Assembly (NCBI GenBank): GCA_028712845.1 | Contig: JAQTPO010000054.1 | Coordinates: 1-11,983, forward strand | Length of the DNA stretch: 11,983 nt | DNA from: Dehalococcoidales bacterium | GTDB taxonomy: Bacteria > Chloroflexota > Dehalococcoidia > Dehalococcoidales > Fen-1064 | Reading direction: 5' to 3' | Shown: positions 6,596 to 11,983 of the stretch, piece after piece | Layout of the letters: each line of letters opens with the position of its first letter | Position numbering within the stretch: position 1 is the stretch's first letter | The notes under the pieces: generated by a model | Databases searched by the model: none | What the model was told of the DNA's origin: nothing | Seen by the model: the letters and a program-made list of their open reading frames with translations, nothing else | Position numbers and translations under genes: made by a program

Positions 6596-7753
6596 TCATA
6601 TCATTAAATCAAAAATCCGCCATGTTTTATACTTCTGCGCACCCATAAACTCTGACGGACTGAGAATCAGGTGGTTGTCCTCCAGCAGCAGGGAAGCTTC
6701 ACACTTCTGGTAGTTTCTGCCGGTGGCATATTCTTTAACCTCGCTGAAGAGAATGGCATCGATGCCTGTCTTGCGAAATTTAGGACGGACACCGAAGAAC
6801 ATCAGTCTGACTAAAGGGATATGCCGCCGCTTTTGTAGCAATCTCAACACACGAATAAGATCTGAATCGCCATACCACTGCCAGCGCGGTCGCAGGACAT
6901 AGTTGGGGTCGGGCAGCGCGCCGAGAACTGCCGCCGGTTCGCCGTTAACAAAGGCGAAGCGGATTAAGCCCGGGTCTGCCACCATCCGCAGGGAATCTGC
7001 CAACGCCTCTCCTTCTTCGTTGGTAATGGGCAGAAATCCCCAGTTCTTTGCCCAGCTTTCGTTGTATATCTGCACGATAAGACTGACATCGGCGATCAGA
7101 TTCTTCATTACCAGCGCGCGTGTTTCGATGTCACGTCTTTGTCTTACCTGCTCTGCCAATTTCGTCAGGCGGAGAGGAGTCGGGGTTTGCACATCCAGCA
7201 GATAGGCATGGTAGTCCTTAGCTTTGCTGAAACCGTACCGCTCCAGAAGTTCGCTGTAATACGGCGGATTGTGTGTCAGTTCCACGGTCGGGTGATATTG
7301 AAATCCATCAATCAGTATGCCCTGCCGTTCGTGTGTGGCGTTGGAGTACTCCCCTGGCCCCCGCATGACGGTCATCCCGCGTTCGGTTATCCAAAAGCGC
7401 GCTTTATCCAGCAGAGCTTTAGCGACTTCATAATCGTTTATGACTTCAAAGAAGCCAAAGAAGCCGATTTTGGCAGAGTAGTGGTCATTGAACCGCTTGT
7501 TGATTGCTGCTGAGATTCTGCCCACCGGCTTGCCGTTTTTATGCGCGAGAAAGTGTGTGACCTCAGCATAACGGTGATAAGGATGCTCTTTGGTCAGGAG
7601 ACCGGTAAGACCAAAGAGACGGTTGCCTAAAAGGTCGCCGCGTAGTGGCGGTATCCAGTGATTTTGATGTTTGTGAAGCGACCACGGGAAATCAGCGAAG
7701 GCGCTGATGCGGGACGAACCCAGCGGAATCTGCTCAATTTGTATTGATGGCAT
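6596..7753 (-). CDS. YghO-like GNAT-superfamily protein
   Basis: A 385-residue soluble protein resembling the YghO-type GNAT relatives, which are annotated variously as N-acetyltransferase or hypothetical. The N-terminal half has FPWSLHKHQNHWIPPLRGDL, then GKPVGRISAAIN, KIGFFGFFEVINDYEVAKAL, and the conserved MRGPGEYSN and NPPYYSELLERYGFSKAKD, as expected of a first GNAT-like fold. The C-terminal half has a possible acyl-CoA loop FFGVRPKFRKTGID, followed by CEASLLLEDNHLIL and a final MGAQKYKTWRIFD typical of the family end. The substrate is unknown and the acyltransferase role is inferred from fold family only. The ATG at 7753 has no close ribosome binding site; AAAGG lies 15 nt upstream. It heads a minus-strand run with the sensor kinase and receiver, suggesting a product or modification tied to that signal. 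Confidence 0.82.
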   Translation of the reverse strand: MPSIQIEQIPLGSSRISAFADFPWSLHKHQNHWIPPLRGDLLGNRLFGLTGLLTKEHPYHRYAEVTHFLAHKNGKPVGRISAAINKRFNDHYSAKIGFFGFFEVINDYEVAKALLDKARFWITERGMTVMRGPGEYSNATHERQGILIDGFQYHPTVELTHNPPYYSELLERYGFSKAKDYHAYLLDVQTPTPLRLTKLAEQVRQRRDIETRALVMKNLIADVSLIVQIYNESWAKNWGFLPITNEEGEALADSLRMVADPGLIRFAFVNGEPAAVLGALPDPNYVLRPRWQWYGDSDLIRVLRLLQKRRHIPLVRLMFFGVRPKFRKTGIDAILFSEVKEYATGRNYQKCEASLLLEDNHLILSPSEFMGAQKYKTWRIFDLMI

Positions 7754-7791
7754 TTAATTAATGGATTACCTTTATTAAAAGAATAATGAGC

Positions 7792-7800
7792 ATTATAACA
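7792..7800 (-). promoter_or_regulatory. Candidate extended -10 promoter of the GNAT-kinase-receiver operon
   Basis: The minus strand reads TGTTATAAT, a perfect extended -10 (TGn plus TATAAT), 38 bp before the GNAT ATG. No good -35 lies at 16-18 bp, which an extended -10 can tolerate. Transcription would start near 7785 with a leader of about 31 nt. Confidence 0.5.
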
Positions 7801-7845
7801 CAAACAAAAAAGGATATGTTCAAACTTCTAACGGGATGCATCAAT

Positions 7846-7943
7846 TGTCATATTGAGCACTTCGTTCCTCAGTATAAACTCTGCGAAGGTATCTCAGAGC
7901 GGGGAGGTTCCCTATCTGGATTCTCGCCTTCGCGGGAATGACA
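7846..7943. repeat. 98-bp repeat-like element with TGTCAT/ATGACA ends
   Basis: TGTCAT (7846-7851) and ATGACA (7938-7943) form inverted ends around a non-coding segment. Its right part holds the core TCTGGATTC (7915-7923) and an 8-bp hairpin: ATTCTCGC (7920-7927) with GCGGGAAT (7932-7939), one G-T pair and a four-base loop. The core, hairpin and tail order matches the element at 3875-3926. It sits upstream of the GNAT operon promoter. It looks like a non-coding, MITE- or REP-like dispersed repeat. Confidence 0.6.
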
Positions 7944-7957
7944 CTGCGGTTAATACA

Positions 7958-7980
7958 TTAGTCCACTTGAAGTGGTCTAA
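7958..7980. repeat. 23-bp near-perfect palindrome
   Basis: The arms TTAGTCCACTT (7958-7968) and AAGTGGTCTAA (7970-7980) are complementary except for one T-T pair, with a single central G. It lies between the metallo-hydrolase and GNAT genes, 205 bp before the GNAT ATG. Its size and symmetry would suit a dimeric regulator site, but a repeat remnant is equally possible. No T run follows. Confidence 0.55.
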
Positions 7981-7998
7981 GCACGACGCTGCGGTGTC

Positions 7999-8024
7999 GG
8001 ATTGCTTCGTAAACTCTCAATGAC
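7999..8024. repeat. Fragment of an ATTG/CAAT-ended intergenic repeat
   Basis: GGATTGCTTCG (7999-8009) and CTCAATGAC (8016-8024) bracket a short spacer, with inverted ATTG/CAAT ends. The GCAATGAC-like right end resembles the element at 2024-2057. It ends 18 bp before the stop of the metallo-hydrolase gene. It appears to be a second, decayed repeat joined to the element at 7846-7943. Confidence 0.4.
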
Positions 8025-8042
8025 GCTACCGTGCAAAGCGGC

Positions 8043-8672
8043 TCAATAAGCCGTTCCGTTCAGGAAAGGATTGCCTGCTCGCTCAATTCCGATTTTGCTA
8101 TCAGGTCCATGTCCCGGACATACAATATAATTATCCGGCAAAGCCATCAGTTTATTACGGATGCTGTCTATTTCCTGCTCGAAACTGGAACCCGGGAAAT
8201 CAGCTCTCCCTACTCCGAAATTGAATAGTGTATCACCTGTGAAAACAATGCCGTCTCCCACTAGGCTGATGCCGCCCGTGGTGTGCCCCGGTGTATGCAG
8301 GACTTTGAGTTTAATTTTGCCGATGGAGATAGTGTCGCCTTCTTTCAGGAGACGTTCGGCGGCTGGTGTTGCATGGGATGATGGCGAGAACATCAGGCGG
8401 AAGGGTTGATTCTGGAGAAAGGGTGCTTCAGCTTCGTGGATGGCAATATCAGCACCGGTAGCCTGTTTCACTTCTGACAGCGCACCGATGTGGTCCATGT
8501 GACTGTGCGTCAGGACAATTAATTTGATTTTCAAACCCAGCGCTTTAACCTGCTTCAGGATAAAGTCGCCTTCAGCGCCGGGGTCGATGATTATACCTTC
8601 TTTCGTGGCTTCATCACCGATAATATAGCAGTTAGAGCCGAAAGACCCTAATTCCAACTTTCGCAGAATCAT
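8043..8672 (-). CDS. Metallo-beta-lactamase fold hydrolase (glyoxalase II-like)
   Basis: A 209-residue single-domain metallo-hydrolase. The metal-binding motif HxHxDH is H56, H58, D60 and H61 in LTHSHMDHIGAL. The further ligands are H130 in TPGHTTGG, D147 in FTGDTLF and H188 in CPGHGP, so both metal sites look complete. The family (YcbL/GloB-like) hydrolyses thioesters or other esters; without the glyoxalase II C-terminal domain its substrate cannot be named. I chose the ATG at 8672 because AAGGAG (8679-8684) lies 6 nt before it and the family starts near this point; a frame open from 8702 would add ten residues. It stands alone, with its own promoter, diverging from the FBP aldolase/phosphatase gene. 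A 289-bp repeat-rich gap separates it from the GNAT operon downstream. Confidence 0.93.
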   Translation of the reverse strand: MILRKLELGSFGSNCYIIGDEATKEGIIIDPGAEGDFILKQVKALGLKIKLIVLTHSHMDHIGALSEVKQATGADIAIHEAEAPFLQNQPFRLMFSPSSHATPAAERLLKEGDTISIGKIKLKVLHTPGHTTGGISLVGDGIVFTGDTLFNFGVGRADFPGSSFEQEIDSIRNKLMALPDNYIVCPGHGPDSKIGIERAGNPFLNGTAY

Positions 8673-8678
8673 TGAATA

Positions 8679-8684
8679 CTCCTT
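8679..8684 (-). promoter_or_regulatory. Ribosome binding site of the metallo-hydrolase
   Basis: AAGGAG on the minus strand lies 6 nt before the ATG at 8672, which decides the start against the longer frame from 8702. Confidence 0.65.
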
Positions 8685-8720
8685 ATGGCGTTTAATGCTC
8701 ATTCATTGTTTCTGACTTGA

Positions 8721-8750
8721 ATTCTACCATTGTGAGACGTGAAGTCGCAA
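8721..8750 (-). promoter_or_regulatory. Candidate promoter of the metallo-hydrolase gene
   Basis: On the minus strand TTGCGA (8745-8750), an 18-bp spacer and TAGAAT (8721-8726) form a plausible sigma-70 promoter. Transcription would begin near 8714, about 42 nt before the ATG at 8672. Confidence 0.4.
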
Positions 8751-8785
8751 GAATAATCGTTTCTAAGCCCATCCTGCGCTCCTTT

Positions 8786-8816
8786 TGTCATTCTCTCAAC
8801 AGGAAGTCCTATGACA
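8786..8816. repeat. 31-bp mini-palindrome with TGTCAT/ATGACA ends
   Basis: TGTCAT (8786-8791) and ATGACA (8811-8816) are perfect inverted ends identical to those of the 98-bp element at 7846-7943. The interior has AGGA/TCCT (8801-8804/8807-8810). It lies in the divergent gap between the metallo-hydrolase and FBP aldolase/phosphatase genes. It may be a shortened copy of the same repeat family. Confidence 0.45.
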
Positions 8817-8906
8817 CCCGTGCGTTCATTCACTTGTGCAATAATTTGACATATGTATGATAAATTGCTGGACTTCGTATTGCCTCATGGCAAGGCTGCT
8901 GGTTGG

Positions 8907-8935
8907 TTGCTTATGTTGTAAGCTAGCAGTATAAT
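8907..8935 (+). promoter_or_regulatory. Promoter of the FBP aldolase/phosphatase gene
   Basis: TTGCTT (8907-8912), a 17-bp spacer and a perfect TATAAT (8930-8935) form the best sigma-70-like promoter in the window. Transcription would begin near 8942, leaving a leader of about 47 nt with a strong ribosome binding site. An inverted repeat GCTTA (8909-8913)/TAAGC (8919-8923) overlaps the -35 box and spacer and could be an operator. A second, weaker candidate is TTGTGC (8834-8839) with TATGAT (8856-8861). The remainder of the 316-bp divergent gap shows only the mini-palindrome and the opposing promoter. Confidence 0.6.
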
Positions 8936-8978
8936 CCTTGTACCAGGCGTCCCTTTTCAGTTTAGATTACATAAAAAA

Positions 8979-8983
8979 GGAGG
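8979..8983 (+). promoter_or_regulatory. Strong ribosome binding site fixing a TTG start
   Basis: GGAGG, within a longer AAGGAGGGGG run, lies 5 nt before the TTG at 8989. It marks that codon as the start although no ATG or GTG is available there. Confidence 0.75.
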
Positions 8984-8988
8984 GGGAA

Positions 8989-10086
8989 TTGAGTATCACA
9001 TTGAGTGTTATCAAAGCTGATATTGGGGGTTATGTGGGGCATTCTGAGTGTCATCCCGATGTTATTGCGAAAGCACAAGAATGCATGGCGAAGGCGAAGA
9101 AAAGCGGCTTGCTGGTTGACTATCATGTCACTAAATGCGGTGATGACCTCCAGCTTATCATGACTCATAACTACGGAGAAGAAAACGCGAAAATTCACAA
9201 GCTCGCCTGGGATACTTTTCAGGAAGGCACGAAGATTGCCAAGAAATTGAAACTGCACGGCGCCGGACAGGACTTGTTATCCGATGCTTTTTCCGGCAAT
9301 GTGAAAGGGATGGGTCCCGGTGTGGCGGAGATGGAGATTGAGGAAAGAGAGGCAGAGTCAATCATTATCTTCATGGCTGATAAAACATCTGCAGGGGCGT
9401 GGAACATGCCGCTTTATAAGATGTTTGCCGACCCTTTTAATACCATCGGTCTGGTTATTGCACCGAATATGCATGCCGGTTTTATGTTTGAAGTCCACGA
9501 TGTTAAAGAGCACAAAAAAATCACGTTCAATGCGCCGGACGAGATTTATGACATGCTGGTTTTTATCGGTGCGCCCGGACGGTACCCTGTCAAAGCTGTT
9601 TATCACCGGGAGACCAAAAATATCGCTGCTGTCTCTTCTACACAAAAATTATCTCATATTGCCGGCCGTTACGTGGGTAAGGACGACCCTGTCTGCATTG
9701 TGCGCTGTCAGGGTGAGTTCCCGGCGGTAGGTGAGGTGCTGGAACCATTTGCTTCTCCAATTCTGGTGGAAGGCTGGATGCGCGGTTCACATATGGGGCC
9801 ACTGATGCCGGTTTCGGTTCCGGATAGCACACCGTCTCGCTTCGATGGTCCGCCGCGTGTGGTGGCACTGGGCTTTCAGCTGGCAAATGGCATGCTGGTA
9901 GGCCCGCGGGATATGTTTGCCGATAAGGCTTTCAATCTGGCGCGTCATCATGCTAATGAAATGGCTGACCTGATGAGGAGACATGGTCCTTTCGAGCCGC
10001 ACCGTCTGCCGCTGGAAGAGATGGAATACACCACGATGCCCGGTGTAATGAAGAAGCTGGCAAAACGGTTTAAGCCTATCGATTGA
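8989..10086 (+). CDS. fbp: Fructose-1,6-bisphosphate aldolase/phosphatase (class V FBPase)
   Basis: A bifunctional gluconeogenic enzyme that condenses dihydroxyacetone phosphate and glyceraldehyde 3-phosphate to fructose 1,6-bisphosphate and then removes the 1-phosphate to give fructose 6-phosphate. The N-terminal VIKADIGGYVGH supplies metal ligands D11 and H18, followed by GDDLQLIMTH, GQDLLSDAFSGN and MADKTSAGAWN. The catalytic YVGKDD motif gives Y228, K231 (Schiff-base lysine) and D232, one residue from the Y229/K232/D233 numbering I recall for archaeal enzymes. WMRGSHMGPLMPVS and EMEYTTMP complete the family pattern. I chose the TTG at 8989: it has a strong ribosome binding site and gives the family N-terminus, while the frame open from 8938 would begin before the predicted transcript start. 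The length of 365 residues is typical. The enzyme is known mainly from archaea and deep-branching bacteria. It makes gluconeogenesis one-directional here. Confidence 0.95.
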   Translation: MSITLSVIKADIGGYVGHSECHPDVIAKAQECMAKAKKSGLLVDYHVTKCGDDLQLIMTHNYGEENAKIHKLAWDTFQEGTKIAKKLKLHGAGQDLLSDAFSGNVKGMGPGVAEMEIEEREAESIIIFMADKTSAGAWNMPLYKMFADPFNTIGLVIAPNMHAGFMFEVHDVKEHKKITFNAPDEIYDMLVFIGAPGRYPVKAVYHRETKNIAAVSSTQKLSHIAGRYVGKDDPVCIVRCQGEFPAVGEVLEPFASPILVEGWMRGSHMGPLMPVSVPDSTPSRFDGPPRVVALGFQLANGMLVGPRDMFADKAFNLARHHANEMADLMRRHGPFEPHRLPLEEMEYTTMPGVMKKLAKRFKPID

Positions 10087-10096
10087 TTGTATGTAT

Positions 10097-10112
10097 GTAT
10101 TCATGTATTCAT
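10097..10112 (+). repeat. Tandem 8-bp duplication
   Basis: GTATTCAT occurs twice in perfect tandem (10097-10104 and 10105-10112), just after the FBP aldolase/phosphatase stop and preceded by a further GTAT. It is probably a slippage product. The rest of the 81-bp gap before rdgB shows only the rdgB ribosome binding site. Confidence 0.6.
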
Positions 10113-10167
10113 TAACTCTGAAGATTTGCTGGACCGCGAAATACCTTTTGTCTGAAAGAGGCTGATT

Positions 10168-10770
10168 TTGTGCCCCAAATTACTGCTTGCAACCAATAAC
10201 ATCGGTAAAGTGCGTGAATACCGGAATCTTTTGCTGGGTATTCCATTTGAGTTGGTAACCCCCGTGGAGATTGGTATTGACACGGTAGTCGAGGAAAAGG
10301 GCACAACTTTCGAAGAAAACGCCCGGCTTAAAGCTTGTGCTCTGGCAAAAGAGAGCGGTTTGCTGACGCTGGCGGATGACTCCGGTTTGGAAGTCGATGC
10401 TTTAAATGGGGAACCTGGGGTGATGTCCGCCCGCTATGCCGGTGAAAATGCCAATGATGCAAAACGGGTGAATTTTCTACTGTCCAAACTGAAAGGCATC
10501 CCTAAAGAAAAGCGTAATGCCCGTTTCCGCTGCGTGATTGCCATTGCTCAACCCGACGGCGAAGTGGCATTCTGCGATGGCGAATGCGCAGGGATGATTG
10601 CTTTTGAACCCTGCGGGAAAAACGGCTTCGGTTACGACCCTATTTTCTGTTTTCCCAAGTATGGTAAGACAATGGCAGAATTGCCCATCGAGGTTAAAAA
10701 CCGCATCAGTCACCGCGGGCGGGCGGCGCAAAAAGCCCGGCTGGTGCTGCAGAAGATGGCAGATAAGTGA
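10168..10770 (+). CDS. rdgB: XTP/dITP diphosphatase (RdgB/HAM1 family)
   Basis: Hydrolyses non-canonical purine nucleoside triphosphates (ITP, dITP, XTP) to the monophosphate and pyrophosphate, keeping deaminated bases out of DNA and RNA. Family motifs run in order: LLLATNNIGKVREY (residues 5-18), GTTFEENARLKA (45-56), the metal and catalytic ADDSGLEVDAL (69-79, with D70 and D71), GVMSARYAG (84-92), GFGYDPIF (153-160) and KNRISHRGRA (177-186). The length of 200 residues is normal. The start is a TTG at 10168 with GAGG (10158-10161) 6 nt upstream; no ATG or GTG lies in frame before the ATNN motif. It follows the FBP aldolase/phosphatase gene by 81 bp and precedes dnaN by 92 bp. With tmk at the other end of the window it serves nucleotide-pool quality. 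Confidence 0.96.
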   Translation: MCPKLLLATNNIGKVREYRNLLLGIPFELVTPVEIGIDTVVEEKGTTFEENARLKACALAKESGLLTLADDSGLEVDALNGEPGVMSARYAGENANDAKRVNFLLSKLKGIPKEKRNARFRCVIAIAQPDGEVAFCDGECAGMIAFEPCGKNGFGYDPIFCFPKYGKTMAELPIEVKNRISHRGRAAQKARLVLQKMADK

Positions 10771-10799
10771 TACTAGTCAGGCATTATTGAAAAAGCATC

Positions 10800-10828
10800 T
10801 TGTGCATAATCCGCTTTTGTTATATACT
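10800..10828 (+). promoter_or_regulatory. Candidate promoter of dnaN
   Basis: TTGTGC (10800-10805), a 17-bp spacer and TATACT (10823-10828) lie in the gap between rdgB and dnaN. Transcription would begin near 10835, 28 nt before the dnaN ATG, so dnaN can be expressed apart from rdgB. Confidence 0.5.
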
Positions 10829-10862
10829 ACACTACACTGACATTACACAGGGAGAATAGACG

Positions 10863-11983
10863 ATGAAATTATCATGTTTACAGGAAAATCTGAGCAAAGG
10901 ACTTGGCATTGTCGGTAGGGCAGTCGCTACCCGTGCCACGTTACCGATTACTAATAATGTATTGCTGGCGACCGATGAATCGCGTTTGAAACTGTCAGCT
11001 ACTAATCTGGAAATGGCAATCAGCCACTGGATCGGGGCAAAAGTGGAGGAAGAGGGTGCCATCACGGTGCCCGCCCGCTTGCTCACCGAATTTGTTAATT
11101 CACTGCCGGCGGGAGAAAAGGTTGACATAAAGTTAGTAGGCAAAACGATAGAATTAAGATGCGCCCGTTATGAAGCGCGTATCAGCGGCGTGGATGCCAA
11201 TGATTTCCCGCCCATTCCGAAGGTGGATGAAGGCATTAAAACCAAAGTAGAAATCGCCGCTCTGCGACAGGGCATTAATCAGGCAGTCTTTGCGGCGGCT
11301 ACGGAGGAATCACGTCCGGTCCTGACCGGCGTGGATGCGCAGTTCGAGGGAAACCTGGTGACGCTGGCGGCGGCAGACGGCTTCCGTCTGGCAGTTTACA
11401 GGATGCCCCTGGCAACAGCGGTCAAGGAAAAGGCGGAAGTGATTATCCCGGCGAGAACCCTGAACGAACTTAACCGGTTGATTGCCGATGACGAGGAAAC
11501 AGTTGATATTACAGTGAACCCCAATAAGAGCCAGGTGATGTTCCATCTGAAGAAGACCGAGCTCGTGTCTCAACTGGTGCAGGGCACTTTCCCCAAGTAT
11601 TCCCAGCTTATTCCGCAGAGCTTTGCCGGACGCGCCACCGTTAACGTGGCTGATTTTTTGAGGGCTTGCAAAATGGCTTCAATCTTTGCGCGTGACGGCA
11701 GCGGCATTGTCAGGCTGGTCATGACTCCGGGCAGTGAACTGACACCGGGCAAAATTACCGTCTCATCCAAATCCGAGGAGCTTGGTGAAGACATCGGTGA
11801 AATAGATGCAACGGTTGAAGGGCAGGAAGCCAAGATTGCCTTTAACGGCAAATACCTGACCGATGTCCTGAGCGTGCTGAAAGAGCAGAAAGTGACTCTG
11901 GAAACAACCAATCCCTCCAGCCCCGGCGTCATCAAGCCGGTGAGCACGGATAACTATCTCCATGTTGTAATGCCGATGTTTGT
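10863..11983 (+). CDS. dnaN: DNA polymerase III beta subunit (sliding clamp), 3' end cut by the window
   Basis: The beta clamp is a ring-shaped dimer that holds the replicative polymerase on DNA. The frame is open from the ATG at 10863 to the last base (373 codons plus two bases). The N-terminal domain has MKLSCLQENLSKGLGIVGRA, PITNNVLL and LSATNLEMAIS, then VPARLLTEFVNSLP. The middle domain has FAAATEESRPVLTGV and the LAAADGFRLAVYR motif typical of clamps. The third domain has a QLVQGTFPKYSQLIP segment at its start and ends in YLHVVMPMF, matching the family's terminal (Y)xxxxMPM(R/K)L. Only a few residues and the stop should therefore be missing. GGAGA (10851-10855) lies 7 nt before the ATG. 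The gene is not next to dnaA in this window; rdgB is the upstream neighbour. Confidence 0.97.
   Translation, partial: MKLSCLQENLSKGLGIVGRAVATRATLPITNNVLLATDESRLKLSATNLEMAISHWIGAKVEEEGAITVPARLLTEFVNSLPAGEKVDIKLVGKTIELRCARYEARISGVDANDFPPIPKVDEGIKTKVEIAALRQGINQAVFAAATEESRPVLTGVDAQFEGNLVTLAAADGFRLAVYRMPLATAVKEKAEVIIPARTLNELNRLIADDEETVDITVNPNKSQVMFHLKKTELVSQLVQGTFPKYSQLIPQSFAGRATVNVADFLRACKMASIFARDGSGIVRLVMTPGSELTPGKITVSSKSEELGEDIGEIDATVEGQEAKIAFNGKYLTDVLSVLKEQKVTLETTNPSSPGVIKPVSTDNYLHVVMPMF

Noticed and set aside
7754..8042. CRISPR array in the repeat-rich gap
   Set aside because: Repeats are few, degenerate and unevenly spaced, with no spacer-like units and no cas genes nearby.
8673..8702. Longer metallo-hydrolase frame from 8702
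   Set aside because: AAGGAG precedes the ATG at 8672 by 6 nt, and the extra residues do not look like the family N-terminus.
8846..8874. Perfect TTGACA at 8846-8851 as a -35 box
   Set aside because: The sequence 17 bp downstream (TGGACT) is a poor -10; the promoter at 8907-8935 is much better.
8938..8988. TTG start at 8938 for the FBP aldolase/phosphatase
   Set aside because: It lies between the -10 box and the predicted transcript start, and the extra residues do not fit the family N-terminus.

Overview
The window reads as a bacterial chromosome segment of moderate GC content, about 12 kb, made almost entirely of core-metabolism and information-processing genes. Gene content and protein style point to the Chloroflexota, most likely class Dehalococcoidia. 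The clues are a thymidylate kinase with an HEPG loop, a ThiD2-ThiE fusion, a bacterial translin-family protein, an archaeal-type fructose-1,6-bisphosphate aldolase/phosphatase, and GTCAT/ATGAC-ended palindromic repeats between genes. The lineage is an inference from the sequence, not a database result. I see no CRISPR array, transposase, rRNA, tRNA or prophage gene.

Region 1 (1-3791, plus strand). A histidine-phosphatase gene, cut by the window start, is followed by tmk (dTMP kinase), rnhB (RNase HII) and yraN (UPF0102 nuclease-like). tmk/rnhB and rnhB/yraN overlap at ATGA, so these genes form one translationally coupled unit for nucleotide supply and genome upkeep. After a 107-bp gap with a short palindrome and a good promoter come a fused thiamine gene (ThiD2-ThiE) and, 1 nt after its stop, a translin-family gene.

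Region 2 (3792-8672). A convergent gap filled by a repeat module separates region 1 from a minus-strand block. In transcription order the block is: a metallo-beta-lactamase hydrolase (8672-8043), a repeat-rich 289-bp gap, a YghO-like GNAT protein (7753-6596), a 7TM-PAS-PAS histidine kinase (6559-4448) and a stand-alone receiver (4361-3981). The last three form a likely signalling operon. The receiver also has its own candidate promoter and a strong ribosome binding site.

Region 3 (8673-11983, plus strand). A 316-bp divergent gap holds back-to-back promoters. It is followed by the bifunctional gluconeogenic FBP aldolase/phosphatase (TTG start), the nucleotide-pool sanitising enzyme rdgB (TTG start), and dnaN, the replication sliding clamp, which runs off the window only a few codons before its expected end and has its own promoter.

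Functionally the window combines dNTP supply and cleansing (tmk, rdgB), removal of RNA from DNA (rnhB) and replication processivity (dnaN) with gluconeogenesis, thiamine synthesis and one membrane signalling pathway. No clearly new multi-gene system is visible. The least ordinary elements are the bacterial translin homologue coupled to thiamine synthesis, the GNAT-kinase-receiver operon, and the nested palindromic repeats.
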